Assembly (NCBI RefSeq): GCF_900102375.1
Contig: NZ_FNBO01000002.1
Span: 186,001-250,000, forward strand
Direction of reading: 5' to 3'
Source: Halorubrum xinjiangense
GTDB lineage: Archaea; Halobacteriota; Halobacteria; Halobacteriales; Haloferacaceae
DNA: 64,000 nt
Positions 8,246 to 16,870 of the stretch are shown here, one piece after another. Position numbers and translations under genes: made by a program. Position 1 is the stretch's first letter; each line of letters opens with the position of its first letter. The notes below the pieces were generated by a model, which saw only the letters and a program-made list of their open reading frames with translations, searched no databases and was not told the origin of the DNA.

Positions 8246-8956
8246 CTACTCCCCTCGCCCGGCCTCGACGGCGATCGTCCCGAAGAGGCGTCGCCGTCGC
8301 TCGCGGACGGCCGCGTGATCGTCGAGCGCCCGCCGCGCCGCGGCGGTCCGCTCCGCCAGCCTGCCGAGCGGATCGTCGGTCCGCGCGTCGAAGAGGCGAC
8401 CGTTCAGCGCCACGAACGCCCGGAGCGCGGCGTTCGCCGCTCGGTTCCCCTCGGGGACGAACGCCGCGAGGACGACGGCGTCCGCCAGGTCGCACCACCG
8501 GCTCACGACCGCGTACGGGTCGGCGAGAAGCGACGTGACGAACGTCGCGAGGACGCCGTCCGCGGCCGCGACCGGCGGGCGCTCGGCGTCGGCCTCGACG
8601 AGCGAGACGTTCCCCCAGCCGCGCCGCTCGACGAGCCCCGTCGCCCGATCGAGCATCCGCGGCGAGACGTCGACGCCGACGACGCGACCGCTCGGACCGA
8701 CGGCGCCGCGGAGCGCGGGGAGGTTCACCCCGGGGCCGCAGCCGAACTCGACGACGGTGTCGCCCGGGTCGAGGCCCAGCGCGTCGACGCAGGCGGTCCG
8801 GACGCCGCCGACGGACGCGGTGGCTCGCGCGAACCAGTCGTAGACGCGGGCCCACGCGTCGTAGCCGCGCCGGATCCGGCGCAGTCGGCGCGGATCCGCC
8901 GCCTCGAAGCCATCGGCCGTCGCGGACCCGCCCGCGTCCTCGCCGTCGCGGGTCAC
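8246..8956 (-). CDS. Class I SAM-dependent methyltransferase
   Basis: A 236-residue Rossmann methyltransferase. Motif I is VVEFGCGPGVNLPAL, followed by VVGVDVSPRMLDRA (acidic residue binding the SAM ribose) and VEADAERPPVAAAD. A helical N-terminal segment (YDAWARVYDWFA) resembles the UbiE/phosphatidylethanolamine-methyltransferase group, so a small-molecule or lipid substrate is likelier than DNA. The start is a GTG at 8956 that overlaps the upstream stop codon (GTGA), so it is translationally coupled to the Cys-rich gene before it. The pair is inserted, in opposite orientation, between usp and DUF655. The exact substrate is unknown. Confidence 0.85.
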   Translation of the reverse strand: MTRDGEDAGGSATADGFEAADPRRLRRIRRGYDAWARVYDWFARATASVGGVRTACVDALGLDPGDTVVEFGCGPGVNLPALRGAVGPSGRVVGVDVSPRMLDRATGLVERRGWGNVSLVEADAERPPVAAADGVLATFVTSLLADPYAVVSRWCDLADAVVLAAFVPEGNRAANAALRAFVALNGRLFDARTDDPLGRLAERTAAARRALDDHAAVRERRRRLFGTIAVEAGRGE

Positions 8957-9723
8957 GGGTCGGCGCCCACCGCGGCCGGGGGTGTCTTCGGCCACCACCG
9001 CGCCGGCCCGTCGCGGGCGACCGTCGAGTGACACTGTTCGGAGTCGACACACCCTCGCGGCCGCTGGTAGGCGATCCCGCGCTCCGCGAGGTAGGAGACG
9101 TACCCGTCGTCGACGCGGTCGAGCTTCTCGTGACACACCCACCGCTCGCCGCACCGCCCGCCCGCGACGTTCCGGTACGGACAGGTGAACTTCGTTTCCT
9201 CGACCCCGCCCTCGGAGGCGGTCTCGTCGATCCGAACGCCGACGGTCCGGTACGCCAGCCTGAGCCGTCGGACGACCGCTCTCGGCGACGACGCGCCGAG
9301 AAAGAGGACGTGCGCGAGCGCGTACCCGAAGTCGTGGAGCAGGCGCTCCCCTCGCGTCAGCGACGCCCGCTCGCCCTCCAGCCGCGACCGCAGGGTGCCG
9401 TACCACTCCGCGATCTCGCGGACGTCGTCGCGCAGCGCCGCCGCCTCCGCGAGCGCCTCGCGCCGCTCTTCCAGGGGCGTCGGCCCGTCCGAGAGCCGGA
9501 ACGAAGGCACCGCCTCGACGTGTTCGAGCACCCGCTCGCGGAGGCAGTCGCCGTCGGCGTGGGCCGCGGCGCGCCGCCGGAGTTCGGGGTACCAGTTCCG
9601 CGTCAGGGCGCCGTACGCGCCGTCGAGCAGGTCGTCGACCCGCCCGTGGTCGTTCGTCTCCGGCGGGGGACCCGGGAACGCCTCGACAAGTCGGATCACC
9701 TCCGCCGGCTCCGGTTTCGCCAT
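8953..9723 (-). CDS. Cys-containing protein of unknown function, coupled to the methyltransferase
   Basis: A 256-residue, mostly helical protein with no confident family. The C-terminal quarter carries a cluster of cysteines and histidines: KFTCPYRNVAGGRCGERWVC, then GCVDSEQCH. The arrangement (C-x8-C-x5-C and C-x5-C-H) suggests a metal or Fe-S site. It is reminiscent of L-2-amino-thiazoline-4-carboxylate-hydrolase-like proteins, but the resemblance is weak. The ATG at 9723 (MAKPEP) is preferred; a GTG five codons upstream is possible. Its TGA overlaps the GTG of the following methyltransferase, so the two are very likely one functional unit. Confidence 0.65.
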   Translation of the reverse strand: MAKPEPAEVIRLVEAFPGPPPETNDHGRVDDLLDGAYGALTRNWYPELRRRAAAHADGDCLRERVLEHVEAVPSFRLSDGPTPLEERREALAEAAALRDDVREIAEWYGTLRSRLEGERASLTRGERLLHDFGYALAHVLFLGASSPRAVVRRLRLAYRTVGVRIDETASEGGVEETKFTCPYRNVAGGRCGERWVCHEKLDRVDDGYVSYLAERGIAYQRPRGCVDSEQCHSTVARDGPARWWPKTPPAAVGADP

Positions 9724-9826
9724 GATACCACGTGGCACTCGACGCTATTGAATCCGGTCGTCGGCGGACGCGGACGCGTCCCGTCCCCCCAGCGGTTTTT
9801 TCACCGCTCGGAGCGATAAACGATAC

Positions 9827-10567
9827 ATGGACCACGCCGACGGCGACGGGACGCCGGCCGACGATCGGAGCGGGGGTGACGCCCCAGCGGACGACGCCCC
9901 GGGCGAAGACGAGGGCGCAACGGACGACGCCCTCGGCGAAGACGAGGGCGCAGCGGACGACGGCCTCGGCGAGGACGAGGGCGCAGCGGACGACGGCGCA
10001 GCGGACGACGCCCTTGGCGAGGACGAGGGCCCGACCGCCGTCCTGCTCGACGTGCTGCCGAACGGCCGTCCCGACGACGACCGGCCGCAGTCCCGCAAGT
10101 CGCCGGTGGCGTACGGGCTCGGCGCCGCCTCGTTCGCGCTGTACGAGCTGACGCTCGCCGACGACGTTGACGCTTCGGTCGGCGACCGGATCGCGCTGGA
10201 CGGCCCGGACGTCGGCCGCTACCGCGAGGTCGAGTTCGACGGCCTCACCCGGAACGCGGCCGCGGAGATCGAGTACGCCGTCGAGGCCATCGTTGAGGCC
10301 GACGAGGAGCGGTTCGTCGACTTCTACAACGAGGCGGGGCCGATCACCCTCCGGCTCCACCAGCTGAACCTGCTGCCCGGGATCGGTAAGAAGCTGCGGA
10401 ACGACCTCTTAGACGAGCGGAAGCGCGGCCCGTTCGAGAGCTTCGCCGACGTCGAAGAGCGGATCTCCGGGCTTCACCGCCCGCGGGAAGTGATCCTCGA
10501 ACGGATCGTCGAGGAGATCCGGCAGTCCGACCTGAAGTACCGGACCTTCGTCGCCCGGGAAGAGTGA
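9827..10567 (+). CDS. DUF655 protein (OB-fold plus helix-hairpin-helix)
   Basis: A 246-residue protein whose residues from about 70 onward match archaeal DUF655: an OB-like beta domain (VGDRIALDGPDVGRYREVEFD) and a helix-hairpin-helix nucleic-acid-binding segment (LNLLPGIGKKLRNDLLDERK). DUF655 is a conserved neighbour of rsmA and rpoF and is presumed to act on RNA. Unusually, residues 1-68 are an acidic low-complexity repeat built from ADD-x-LGEDEGA units, about 11 residues each, encoded by near-identical 33-bp DNA repeats. This extension looks like a lineage-specific expansion. A run of Ts near 9800 may include the promoter. Confidence 0.85.
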   Translation: MDHADGDGTPADDRSGGDAPADDAPGEDEGATDDALGEDEGAADDGLGEDEGAADDGAADDALGEDEGPTAVLLDVLPNGRPDDDRPQSRKSPVAYGLGAASFALYELTLADDVDASVGDRIALDGPDVGRYREVEFDGLTRNAAAEIEYAVEAIVEADEERFVDFYNEAGPITLRLHQLNLLPGIGKKLRNDLLDERKRGPFESFADVEERISGLHRPREVILERIVEEIRQSDLKYRTFVAREE

Positions 10568-10701
10568 GCCGGTCGGGTCGACGGCCTCGTCGGGTGATCG
10601 GCTGGCGGCCGATCGCCCCTGGCCGCCCCTCGGAACCCGCCGCGAGCGCGACGGGCGCCCCGAAACGAGGCTTTTACCCGAACACCGCGTCTACCCCGGC
10701 T

Positions 10702-11589
10702 ATGACCGACTCATCGACGGGTGAGGGCGCCGCGTACGGGAGCCGCGATCCCGACGCGCTCGCGAGGCGGGCCGGCGCGCGCGCCGACCCCGACCGCGAC
10801 CAGCACTTCCTCGTCGACGACCGGGTCCTCGACCGGATCCCGACGTACCTCCCCGACGGCGCCGACGCCAGCCACCTCCTCGAGATCGGCGGCGGCGCCG
10901 GCGCGCTCACCGACCGGCTGCTGGCGACCGCGAGCGACGCCGCCGGGCGTCTGACGGTGATCGAGCGCGACAAGGCCTTCGCCGAGTTCCTCCGCGAGGA
11001 GTTCGCGGCCGCGGTCGCCGACGGGCTCCTCGACGTGGTGGACGGCGACGCGCTCGACGTCGACCTCCCGCCCTTCTCGGCCTGCGTCGCGAACCTTCCG
11101 TACGGCGTCTCCTCGGAGATCGCCTTCCGGCTGCTGCCCGAGAAGAAGCCGCTCGTGTTGATGTTCCAGGCGGAGTTCGCCGACCGAATGGTCGCGTCCG
11201 CCGGCGAGTCCGCGTACGGCCGGCTCTCGGTGTCGGCGCAGCACTACGCCGACGTGGAGATCGTCGAGCGCGTCCCGAAGGAGGCGTTCGACCCGCAGCC
11301 GGCCGTCGAGAGCGCGCTGGTGCGCTGTACCCCCCGCGACCCCGACTACGCCGTCGGCGACGAGGCGTTCTTCCTCCGGTTCGTGAAGGCGCTTTTCACC
11401 CAGCGGCGCAAGACGGTGCGGAACGCGGTGCGGAACACGGCGCACATCTCCGGGCTCAACGACCCGGAGGCGGTCGTCGACGCGGCGGACGAGGAGCTGC
11501 TGCGTAGCCGGCCCGGCACGCTGGAGCCGGCGGCGTTCGCCGCGCTGGCGGAGCTGGCCCGCGAGCGCGGGTCCCCGACGGAGGCGTGA
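10702..11589 (+). CDS. rsmA: 16S rRNA dimethyladenosine transferase RsmA/KsgA
   Basis: Dimethylates the two adjacent adenosines in the 3'-terminal hairpin of 16S rRNA during small-subunit maturation. The 295-residue protein shows the family motifs in order: DQHFLVDDRVLDRI, SAM motif LLEIGGGAGALTDRL, VIERDKAFAEFL, and the catalytic NLPYGVSSEIAF; the C-terminal domain contains FTQRRKTVRNAV. The ATG at 10702 (MTDSST) is chosen because upstream codons are not homologous and a TTTTACCCG stretch sits about 28 bp before it. It belongs to the rpl21e-rpoF-DUF655-rsmA cluster and is followed at once by mscS. Confidence 0.95.
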   Translation: MTDSSTGEGAAYGSRDPDALARRAGARADPDRDQHFLVDDRVLDRIPTYLPDGADASHLLEIGGGAGALTDRLLATASDAAGRLTVIERDKAFAEFLREEFAAAVADGLLDVVDGDALDVDLPPFSACVANLPYGVSSEIAFRLLPEKKPLVLMFQAEFADRMVASAGESAYGRLSVSAQHYADVEIVERVPKEAFDPQPAVESALVRCTPRDPDYAVGDEAFFLRFVKALFTQRRKTVRNAVRNTAHISGLNDPEAVVDAADEELLRSRPGTLEPAAFAALAELARERGSPTEA

Positions 11590-11591
11590 CG

Positions 11592-12764
11592 ATGACCGGC
11601 TGGATCGGCCTCGTGACGGAGCTTCAGCGCGCGCTCGCCGGCAACTTCGAGCGGTTCGCCGCCTCGGTCGGGATCGTCGCCGCCGTGGTCGCGGTCCGGT
11701 ACCTCACGGGGCGGCTGAAACGCGGGGACAGGGACCTCACCTCGACGAAGCGGCTCCTGCTGTCGGCGGCGGTCGGCGTCGCCACCGCGGCGGGGGCGAT
11801 CACCCTGATCGCGGTGTGGGACCGGAGCGGCGCCCTCTTCGAGGCCGCGCGGTCGACGCTGACAGCCAATCAGGTGTCGAACGTCGTCCTCGCGGTGATC
11901 CTCCTGGCGATCGCGTACGCGCTCACGGACTTCCTCGGCGGCGTCATCCGCGAGGTCGGCGCCGAGAGCGCGTCGATCTCCCAACACCAACAGGAGGTCA
12001 TCCTGCGGATCACACAGCTGACCGTCTACACGACTGTGCTGGTCGCCGTCGTCGGGCTGTTCACCGACAACGTCGGCAGCCTCCTCGTCGGCGCGGGGTT
12101 CCTCGGGATCGTGGTCGGGATGGCCGCGCGGCAGACGCTCGGCGCGGTCCTCGCGGGCTTCGTGTTGATGTTCTCGCGGCCGTTCGAGGTCGGTGACTGG
12201 GTGGAGGTCGGCGACCACGAGGGGACGGTGACGGAGATCTCGATCATGAGCACGCGGCTCCGGTCGTTCGACGGCGAGGTGATCACGATGCCGAACGACG
12301 ACGTCCGCTCGGGCTCGATCGTCGACCGCTCGCGGCGGAACCGGCTGCGGATCGAAGTCGAGGTCGGCGTCGACTACGACACCGACGTCGAGCGCGCGGC
12401 CGCGGTCGTCGAGGAGGCGGTCGCCGACGTCGAGGACGTCGCCGAGATGCCCGAGCCGAACGCCGTGACGAAGCGCTTCGACGACTCGGCGGTCGTGTTG
12501 GGGCTGCGGTACTGGATCCGGAACCCGAGCATGCGGAAGCGCTGGCGGACCCAGACCGCTGCGATGAACGCGATGAAGGACGCGCTCGAAGACGAAGGGA
12601 TCGTCATCCCGTTCCCGCAACAGACGCTCTCCGCCCGCGCGGAGGGCACCTCCGGACCGCAGTTGGACGCGTCGGTCGAGGGGCGCGCGGCGACGCGCGA
12701 GGGGTCCGAGAACTCCGGCGCCGCCGACGCGGGCGACGCCGAGGCGGAGGGCGACGACCGATGA
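11592..12764 (+). CDS. mscS: Small-conductance mechanosensitive channel, MscS family
   Basis: A 390-residue membrane channel that releases solutes on hypo-osmotic shock, which matters for a halophile. Transmembrane segments lie near residues 16-35, 54-75, 95-117 and 138-160. The pore-lining helix (GFLGIVVGMAARQTLGAVLAGFVLMF) is followed by the MscS beta domain (PFEVGDWVEVGDHEGTV) and a C-terminal alpha/beta domain. The ATG at 11592 is three bases after the rsmA stop; a GTG at 11586 overlapping that stop is an alternative. The last codons overlap the next gene (ATGA), so rsmA, mscS and the methyltransferase form one operon. Confidence 0.9.
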   Translation: MTGWIGLVTELQRALAGNFERFAASVGIVAAVVAVRYLTGRLKRGDRDLTSTKRLLLSAAVGVATAAGAITLIAVWDRSGALFEAARSTLTANQVSNVVLAVILLAIAYALTDFLGGVIREVGAESASISQHQQEVILRITQLTVYTTVLVAVVGLFTDNVGSLLVGAGFLGIVVGMAARQTLGAVLAGFVLMFSRPFEVGDWVEVGDHEGTVTEISIMSTRLRSFDGEVITMPNDDVRSGSIVDRSRRNRLRIEVEVGVDYDTDVERAAAVVEEAVADVEDVAEMPEPNAVTKRFDDSAVVLGLRYWIRNPSMRKRWRTQTAAMNAMKDALEDEGIVIPFPQQTLSARAEGTSGPQLDASVEGRAATREGSENSGAADAGDAEAEGDDR

Positions 12765-13396
12765 CCGGGGACGGAGACGAGCGCGGCGGCGGCGGGGCTG
12801 AGCGCGGCGGAGCTGAGCGCGGCGGCGGCCTCGCGGAGCGACGCGGGGTCGACGACGTGGTCGTCTACCAGCCCGCCGAGGACTCCGGGCTGCTCGCGGA
12901 GGCGGCGGTCGCGGAGGCGCACGGGCGCGTGCTGGAGGTCGGTACGGGGTCGGGGTGGGTCGCCGAGCGGGTCGCGACCGAGCGCGACCTCGACGTGGTC
13001 GGCAGCGACCTCAACCCGCACGCCGCGCGAGAGGCCCGCGAGCGCGGCGTCGAGGCCGTCGTCGCCGACCTCCTCTCGCCGTTCCGCGCGGACGCGTTCG
13101 ACGCGGTGTGTTTCAACCCGCCGTACCTCCCGACCGACCCCGACAACGAGTGGGGCGACTGGATGGAACGCGCGCTCTCGGGCGGCGAGTCGGGCCGCGA
13201 GCTCATCGAGCCCTTCCTCGCGGACGTGGACCGCGTCCTCGCCCCCGACGGGGTCGTCCTCCTGCTCGTCTCCTCGCTCACGGGGTACGACGAGGTGCTC
13301 GACCTGATCGACGAGGCCGGCTTCGCGGCCGATCCCGTCGTCGAGGAGTCGTTCCCGTTCGAGACGCTCACGGTGCTGGCGCTGCGTCGAGCGTAG
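12761..13396 (+). CDS. HemK/PrmC-type N5-glutamine methyltransferase
   Basis: A 211-residue SAM methyltransferase of the HemK/Mtq2 group, which methylates the GGQ glutamine of class I release factor (archaeal aRF1). Motifs seen are LEVGTGSGWVAERV (SAM motif I), VGSDLNPHAARE, and the diagnostic CFNPPYLPTD (NPPY) that orients the glutamine side chain. An 18-residue Gly/Glu/Arg repeat (GAERGGAERGGG) near the N-terminus is unrelated to the fold. The ATG overlaps the mscS stop. In other archaea the same gene follows rsmA directly, so mscS is an insertion in a conserved order. Confidence 0.88.
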   Translation: MTGDGDERGGGGAERGGAERGGGLAERRGVDDVVVYQPAEDSGLLAEAAVAEAHGRVLEVGTGSGWVAERVATERDLDVVGSDLNPHAAREARERGVEAVVADLLSPFRADAFDAVCFNPPYLPTDPDNEWGDWMERALSGGESGRELIEPFLADVDRVLAPDGVVLLLVSSLTGYDEVLDLIDEAGFAADPVVEESFPFETLTVLALRRA

Positions 13397-13474
13397 CCGC
13401 CCTCTCGGCGATATTACTTGAAGATATAATAGTCATTAGCAAATATTATACGACGGCATATCTAACGGACGGTA

Positions 13475-14491
13475 ATGACCGAACGTGTCGCGGCGACGCC
13501 GGGGCTGTATCCGCTCCCGGACCGGGCGAAAGAGACGCTCTCCGACCTGAAGGGCCACCAGAAGGGGGACCTCCTGAGCGGCGACGAGAGCGAGGCGATC
13601 GTGGCGGAGTACGACGAGGTGCGCGCCGAGTACGTCGACGACCAGCTGGACGCCGGCCTCGACCTGATATCCGAGGGGCAGGGCCGCTGGGACGACATGA
13701 TCGCGCACCCGCTGACCGTCAGCGACGCCGTCGAGACCGGCGGGATCGTCCGGTACTACGACAACAACAACTTCTACCGCGACCCGCGCGTCGTCGACGA
13801 TCTCGGCGCCTCCGGCGACGTGGCGGGCGAACTGGAGACGGCCGCGGACCTGCTCGCCGACGCGGACGGCGCCGGCGACGCGTCGCTCGCGGCGACGCTG
13901 CCGGGGCCGTACTCGCTTGCCGACCTCGCGACGGACGAGCACTACGGGGACGAGGCCGGGTTCCAGGCCGCGATCGCCGAGTTCCTCGCGGCCGAGGTCG
14001 AGGCGTTCCCGGCCCACGAGACGCTGTTCCTCCTCGAGCCGTCGCTCGTCACGAACCCGCCCGCCGAGGGCGAAGAGGAGTTCGCGACCGAGGCGATCGC
14101 GACGGTCGTCGACGCGACCGACGCCGACGTGGTCGTCCAGACGTTCTACGGCGCGCTCGGCGAGAAGCTGTACGCGCACCTCGTCGACGAGGCGGGCGCC
14201 GACGCGCTCGGGCTCGACCTCGTCGCCGGCGACCGCGACGACACCGTCTACAACGTTCAGGAGTTCGGCTCGACCGACTCGCTGTCGCTCGGGCTCGTCG
14301 ACGGGCAGAACACGCTCGTCGAGGCGCCGGAGACGGTCGCGGAGCGCGTCGAGTGGTTCGAAGAGCAGATCCCGCTCGAGGGGTTCGACCGGACCTACCT
14401 CACGCCGAACACCGAGCTGTTCTACCTGCCGACGAACAAGTACCGCGAGAAGCTGAACGCGCTCGCCGCCGCCGCGGAGGTGCTCGAGTAA
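13475..14491 (+). CDS. MetE N-terminal-like / UROD-MetE superfamily protein
   Basis: A 338-residue TIM-barrel protein of the cobalamin-independent methionine-synthase superfamily. It resembles the half of MetE that lacks the zinc site, and typical MetE zinc ligands (His-x-Cys) are not seen. Recognisable segments are ATPGLYPLPDRAKETL, LPGPYSLADLA, LFLLEPSLVTNPP and DRTYLTPNTELFYLPTNKYREKL. Its TAA overlaps the ATG of the catalytic MetE gene (TAATG), so the two are coupled and probably form a complex, as with split archaeal methionine synthases. The promoter region 13410-13474 is markedly AT-rich (ATATAATAG, AAATATTATACG), standing out from the GC-rich surroundings. Confidence 0.82.
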   Translation: MTERVAATPGLYPLPDRAKETLSDLKGHQKGDLLSGDESEAIVAEYDEVRAEYVDDQLDAGLDLISEGQGRWDDMIAHPLTVSDAVETGGIVRYYDNNNFYRDPRVVDDLGASGDVAGELETAADLLADADGAGDASLAATLPGPYSLADLATDEHYGDEAGFQAAIAEFLAAEVEAFPAHETLFLLEPSLVTNPPAEGEEEFATEAIATVVDATDADVVVQTFYGALGEKLYAHLVDEAGADALGLDLVAGDRDDTVYNVQEFGSTDSLSLGLVDGQNTLVEAPETVAERVEWFEEQIPLEGFDRTYLTPNTELFYLPTNKYREKLNALAAAAEVLE

Positions 14492-15564
14492 TGGTCAGAA
14501 ACCCCGAAGCAAACCGCGACCAGTTCTGCCCGAACGACCACCCGAACGAGGCGTTCCTGCTGACCACCGTCGTCGGCTCGTACCCGAAGCCGAAGTGGCT
14601 CAACCGCGCGGACGAGCTCGTCGACGACCCCGACTCGAAGTTCGACGAGTCGGATCTCGAGGAGGCCCACGACGACGCCTGCCGGCTGATCACCCACGAG
14701 CACGAGCGCGCCGGGCTGGACACGGTCGTCGACGGCGAGATGCGCCGCAACGAGATGGTGGAGTTCTTCGCCGACCGCATCGACGGCTACGAGTTCAACG
14801 GGCCCGTGAAGGTGTGGGGGCACAACTACTTCGACAAGCCGTCGGTCGTCGAGGAGGTCGAGTACGACGAGCCGTGGCTCGTCGACGAGTTCGAGTTCAC
14901 CTCGAACGTCGCCGAGCGTCCCGTCAAGGTCCCCATTACGGGGCCGTACACGCTCGGATTCTGGGCGTTCAACGAGGCGTACCCCTCCACCGAGGAGCTC
15001 GTCTACGACCTCGCGGACCTCGTCAACGAGGAGGTCGAGAAGCTGGTCGAGGCCGGCGCGCGCTACATCCAGATCGACGAGCCCGCGCTGGCGACGACGC
15101 CGGAGGACCACGCCATCGTCGGCGAGGCGCTCGAACGCATCGTCTCGGGCATCGACGAGGAGGTCCGCATCGGGCTCCACGTCTGCTACGGCGACTACTC
15201 GCGGATCTACCCCGAGATCAACGACTACCCGATCGACGAGTTCGACGTCGAGCTGTGTAACGGCGACTTCGAGCAGATCCCGACGTTCACCGACCCCGAG
15301 TTAGAGCCCGACCTCGCGCTCGGCGTCGTCGACGCCCACACGGCTGAGATCGAGCCGGTCGAGGCGATCAAAGAGAATATCCGGCAGGGCCTGCGCGTCG
15401 TCCCGCCGGAGAAGCTCACGATCTCGCCCGACTGCGGGCTGAAGCTGCTCCCGCGCGAGGTCGCCTACGGCAAGACCGAGAACATGGTGACCGCGGTCCG
15501 CGAGGTCGAAGCCGAGATCGATTCCGGCGAGATCGACCTCGCCAATCCGCTCGCGGACGACTGA
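14491..15564 (+). CDS. metE: Methionine synthase, cobalamin-independent core (MetE catalytic domain)
   Basis: A 357-residue protein corresponding to the C-terminal catalytic barrel of MetE. It transfers a methyl group to homocysteine to make methionine. Zinc-site residues appear in HVCYGDYS (His and Cys) and SPDCGLKLL (Cys); TTVVGSYPKPKWL, TGPYTLGFWA and IQIDEPALATT are family motifs. Archaeal core MetE proteins of this length lack the folate-binding N-terminal half of bacterial MetE and may use another methyl donor. That is known for relatives and only inferred here. It is translationally coupled (TAATG) to the upstream MetE-like gene. Confidence 0.92.
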   Translation: MVRNPEANRDQFCPNDHPNEAFLLTTVVGSYPKPKWLNRADELVDDPDSKFDESDLEEAHDDACRLITHEHERAGLDTVVDGEMRRNEMVEFFADRIDGYEFNGPVKVWGHNYFDKPSVVEEVEYDEPWLVDEFEFTSNVAERPVKVPITGPYTLGFWAFNEAYPSTEELVYDLADLVNEEVEKLVEAGARYIQIDEPALATTPEDHAIVGEALERIVSGIDEEVRIGLHVCYGDYSRIYPEINDYPIDEFDVELCNGDFEQIPTFTDPELEPDLALGVVDAHTAEIEPVEAIKENIRQGLRVVPPEKLTISPDCGLKLLPREVAYGKTENMVTAVREVEAEIDSGEIDLANPLADD

Positions 15565-15703
15565 CGCGCCGCTGTCGGAGCGGCTGCGCTCTCCCTTCTC
15601 CCGCCGTGCCGAACTTTTCTGAGCACGCGAGCTCGTAGCACCGCCCTACGCGGCGTACGCCGCGAATTACCAACACGGCTAGCTCCGTACGCGACGTACT
15701 CGT

Positions 15704-16324
15704 ATGAACACGGAACCCCGGCGGAAAGTACTCGGATACATCGGAACCGGAGCCCTGGCGGGCTCCGCGGGCCTGTACGGGCTCACCCGGTTCGCTCGGA
15801 CGGCGTCGGCCCAAGTCGCTTTCGACTTCGAGGACGCCACCGTCGATCTCCCGGACGACGACGCCATCGACGACCTCCGTATCACCGGCGATGTCTCCGG
15901 CGACTTCGACACCGCCGCCGGCCCCTCGGAAACCGTCCTGCTCAACTTAGACGTCGAGTTCGACCGGTTCGGAAGCTTCTCCGACGACGTAAACCGCAAT
16001 CCCGACCAGCCACGGGGCAGCGTCGCCTGGCAACCGACGTACTCGCTCGTCGAGCGGACGGAGTTCACCGGCGAGGGCCAGGACGTCCAGTCGGCCTCCT
16101 ACGACAACAACACGGTCTCGTACGACGTGACAGCGGGCGTCGAGATAGAGGTCTACGCCGACGGCTCCCTGGTGGCCGAGGCGCAGGACGCCGCCACCGG
16201 GACCATCACCTTCCGCGACCCCGCCGACTCGCAGACCGACAACGAGACCGAAAGCGGCGGTGAAGACACCGACCCCGCCGAAGCCTCCGTCGACGTCTCC
16301 TTCGGGTTCGAAGTGGATACGTAA
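15704..16324 (+). CDS. Tat-exported beta-rich protein of unknown function
   Basis: A 206-residue protein with a clear twin-arginine signal (PRRKVLGYIGTGALAG) followed by a Tyr/Phe/Arg stretch and a probable cleavage near TASAQV, with no lipobox Cys. The mature part begins FDFEDATVDLPDDDAIDDL and alternates short beta-like segments with Asp/Asn-rich turns, ending in an acidic Glu/Thr-rich region and VDVSFGFEVDT. The layout resembles haloarchaeal SipW/TasA-like or pilin-like surface proteins, but no family is recognised. The 3' end faces the tail of element B. The gene opens the accessory region up to 20.2 kb. Confidence 0.72.
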   Translation: MNTEPRRKVLGYIGTGALAGSAGLYGLTRFARTASAQVAFDFEDATVDLPDDDAIDDLRITGDVSGDFDTAAGPSETVLLNLDVEFDRFGSFSDDVNRNPDQPRGSVAWQPTYSLVERTEFTGEGQDVQSASYDNNTVSYDVTAGVEIEVYADGSLVAEAQDAATGTITFRDPADSQTDNETESGGEDTDPAEASVDVSFGFEVDT

Positions 16325-16351
16325 CACTGCGAGGATTTTCGAGCGATTCCG

Positions 16352-16466
16352 GGAGTAGGTGTATCGGTACAGCTGGTCGGTCGTTTATAACTCAGATCAC
16401 GGTGTTGTTGTCGGTTGTTTATAAGTAACCGGCGCTGCTGGGATGAGGATCTCCAAAGCCCCAGTC
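16352..16466 (-). repeat. Degenerate tail units of element B
   Basis: On the minus strand, beyond the P3 arm of element B, two TTTATAA boxes (plus-strand 16418-16424 and 16384-16390) lie 34 bp apart in a diverged version of the 57-bp unit, consistent with an internal deletion of about 23 bp. The tail ends close to the stop codon of the exported-protein gene (16324). Confidence 0.5.
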
Positions 16467-16692
16467 GCGACGGCTCGCGCGCCTTGCTGTGCTCCTCAGT
16501 CGCTCGTTTCACTCGCTCCTTGCGGTGCTTACTGCGGCGTGCTTCGCCCTCGCGACTGCCCCTTTGAGTCCCGCCCCGCATCGCACGGCACGGCACCTCA
16601 CACCTCCCCAGCCTCGTCGCTGGCGCCAACGGCGCCAGCGACTCCCTCGCACCGTCGGTTCGCGGCCTGACGGCCGCTCACCGGGGCGCGCC
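16451..16692 (-). ncRNA. Dispersed structured-RNA-like element, copy B
   Basis: Minus-strand copy. TATA-like box at 16701-16710. The inner P1 hairpin spans 16656-16683 and on the RNA strand reads CGGT-GA-GCGGCC, loop GTCA, GGCCGC-GA-ACCG, with a symmetric GA/GA internal loop; the outer P1 arms are degenerate. P2 is a perfect 12-bp stem, GTCGCTGGCGCC with its complement (16616-16627 with 16631-16642). P3 is CAGTCGCGA with TCGCGACTG (16550-16558 with 16462-16470), then the GGG/GGG loop and CTCAAAG with CTTTGGAG (ends at 16451). All four invariant blocks are present. P2 and P3 differ from the other copies at paired positions in a compensatory way. Confidence 0.65.
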
Positions 16693-16870
16693 ATCGCCCG
16701 CCTTTATAAGCTATCGCCGCCGTGGCTCACGGATATTTAAATGCCGAATCGCAGGCATCGATCTGCGATACCCACTCCCGCTATCGCTCATCACCGTTCC
16801 CGTGCCGCTGGATCGCGACAGAGCCACGAATCCGTGCCACCATCTGTACAAAACCGCCGGACCCACCGTC

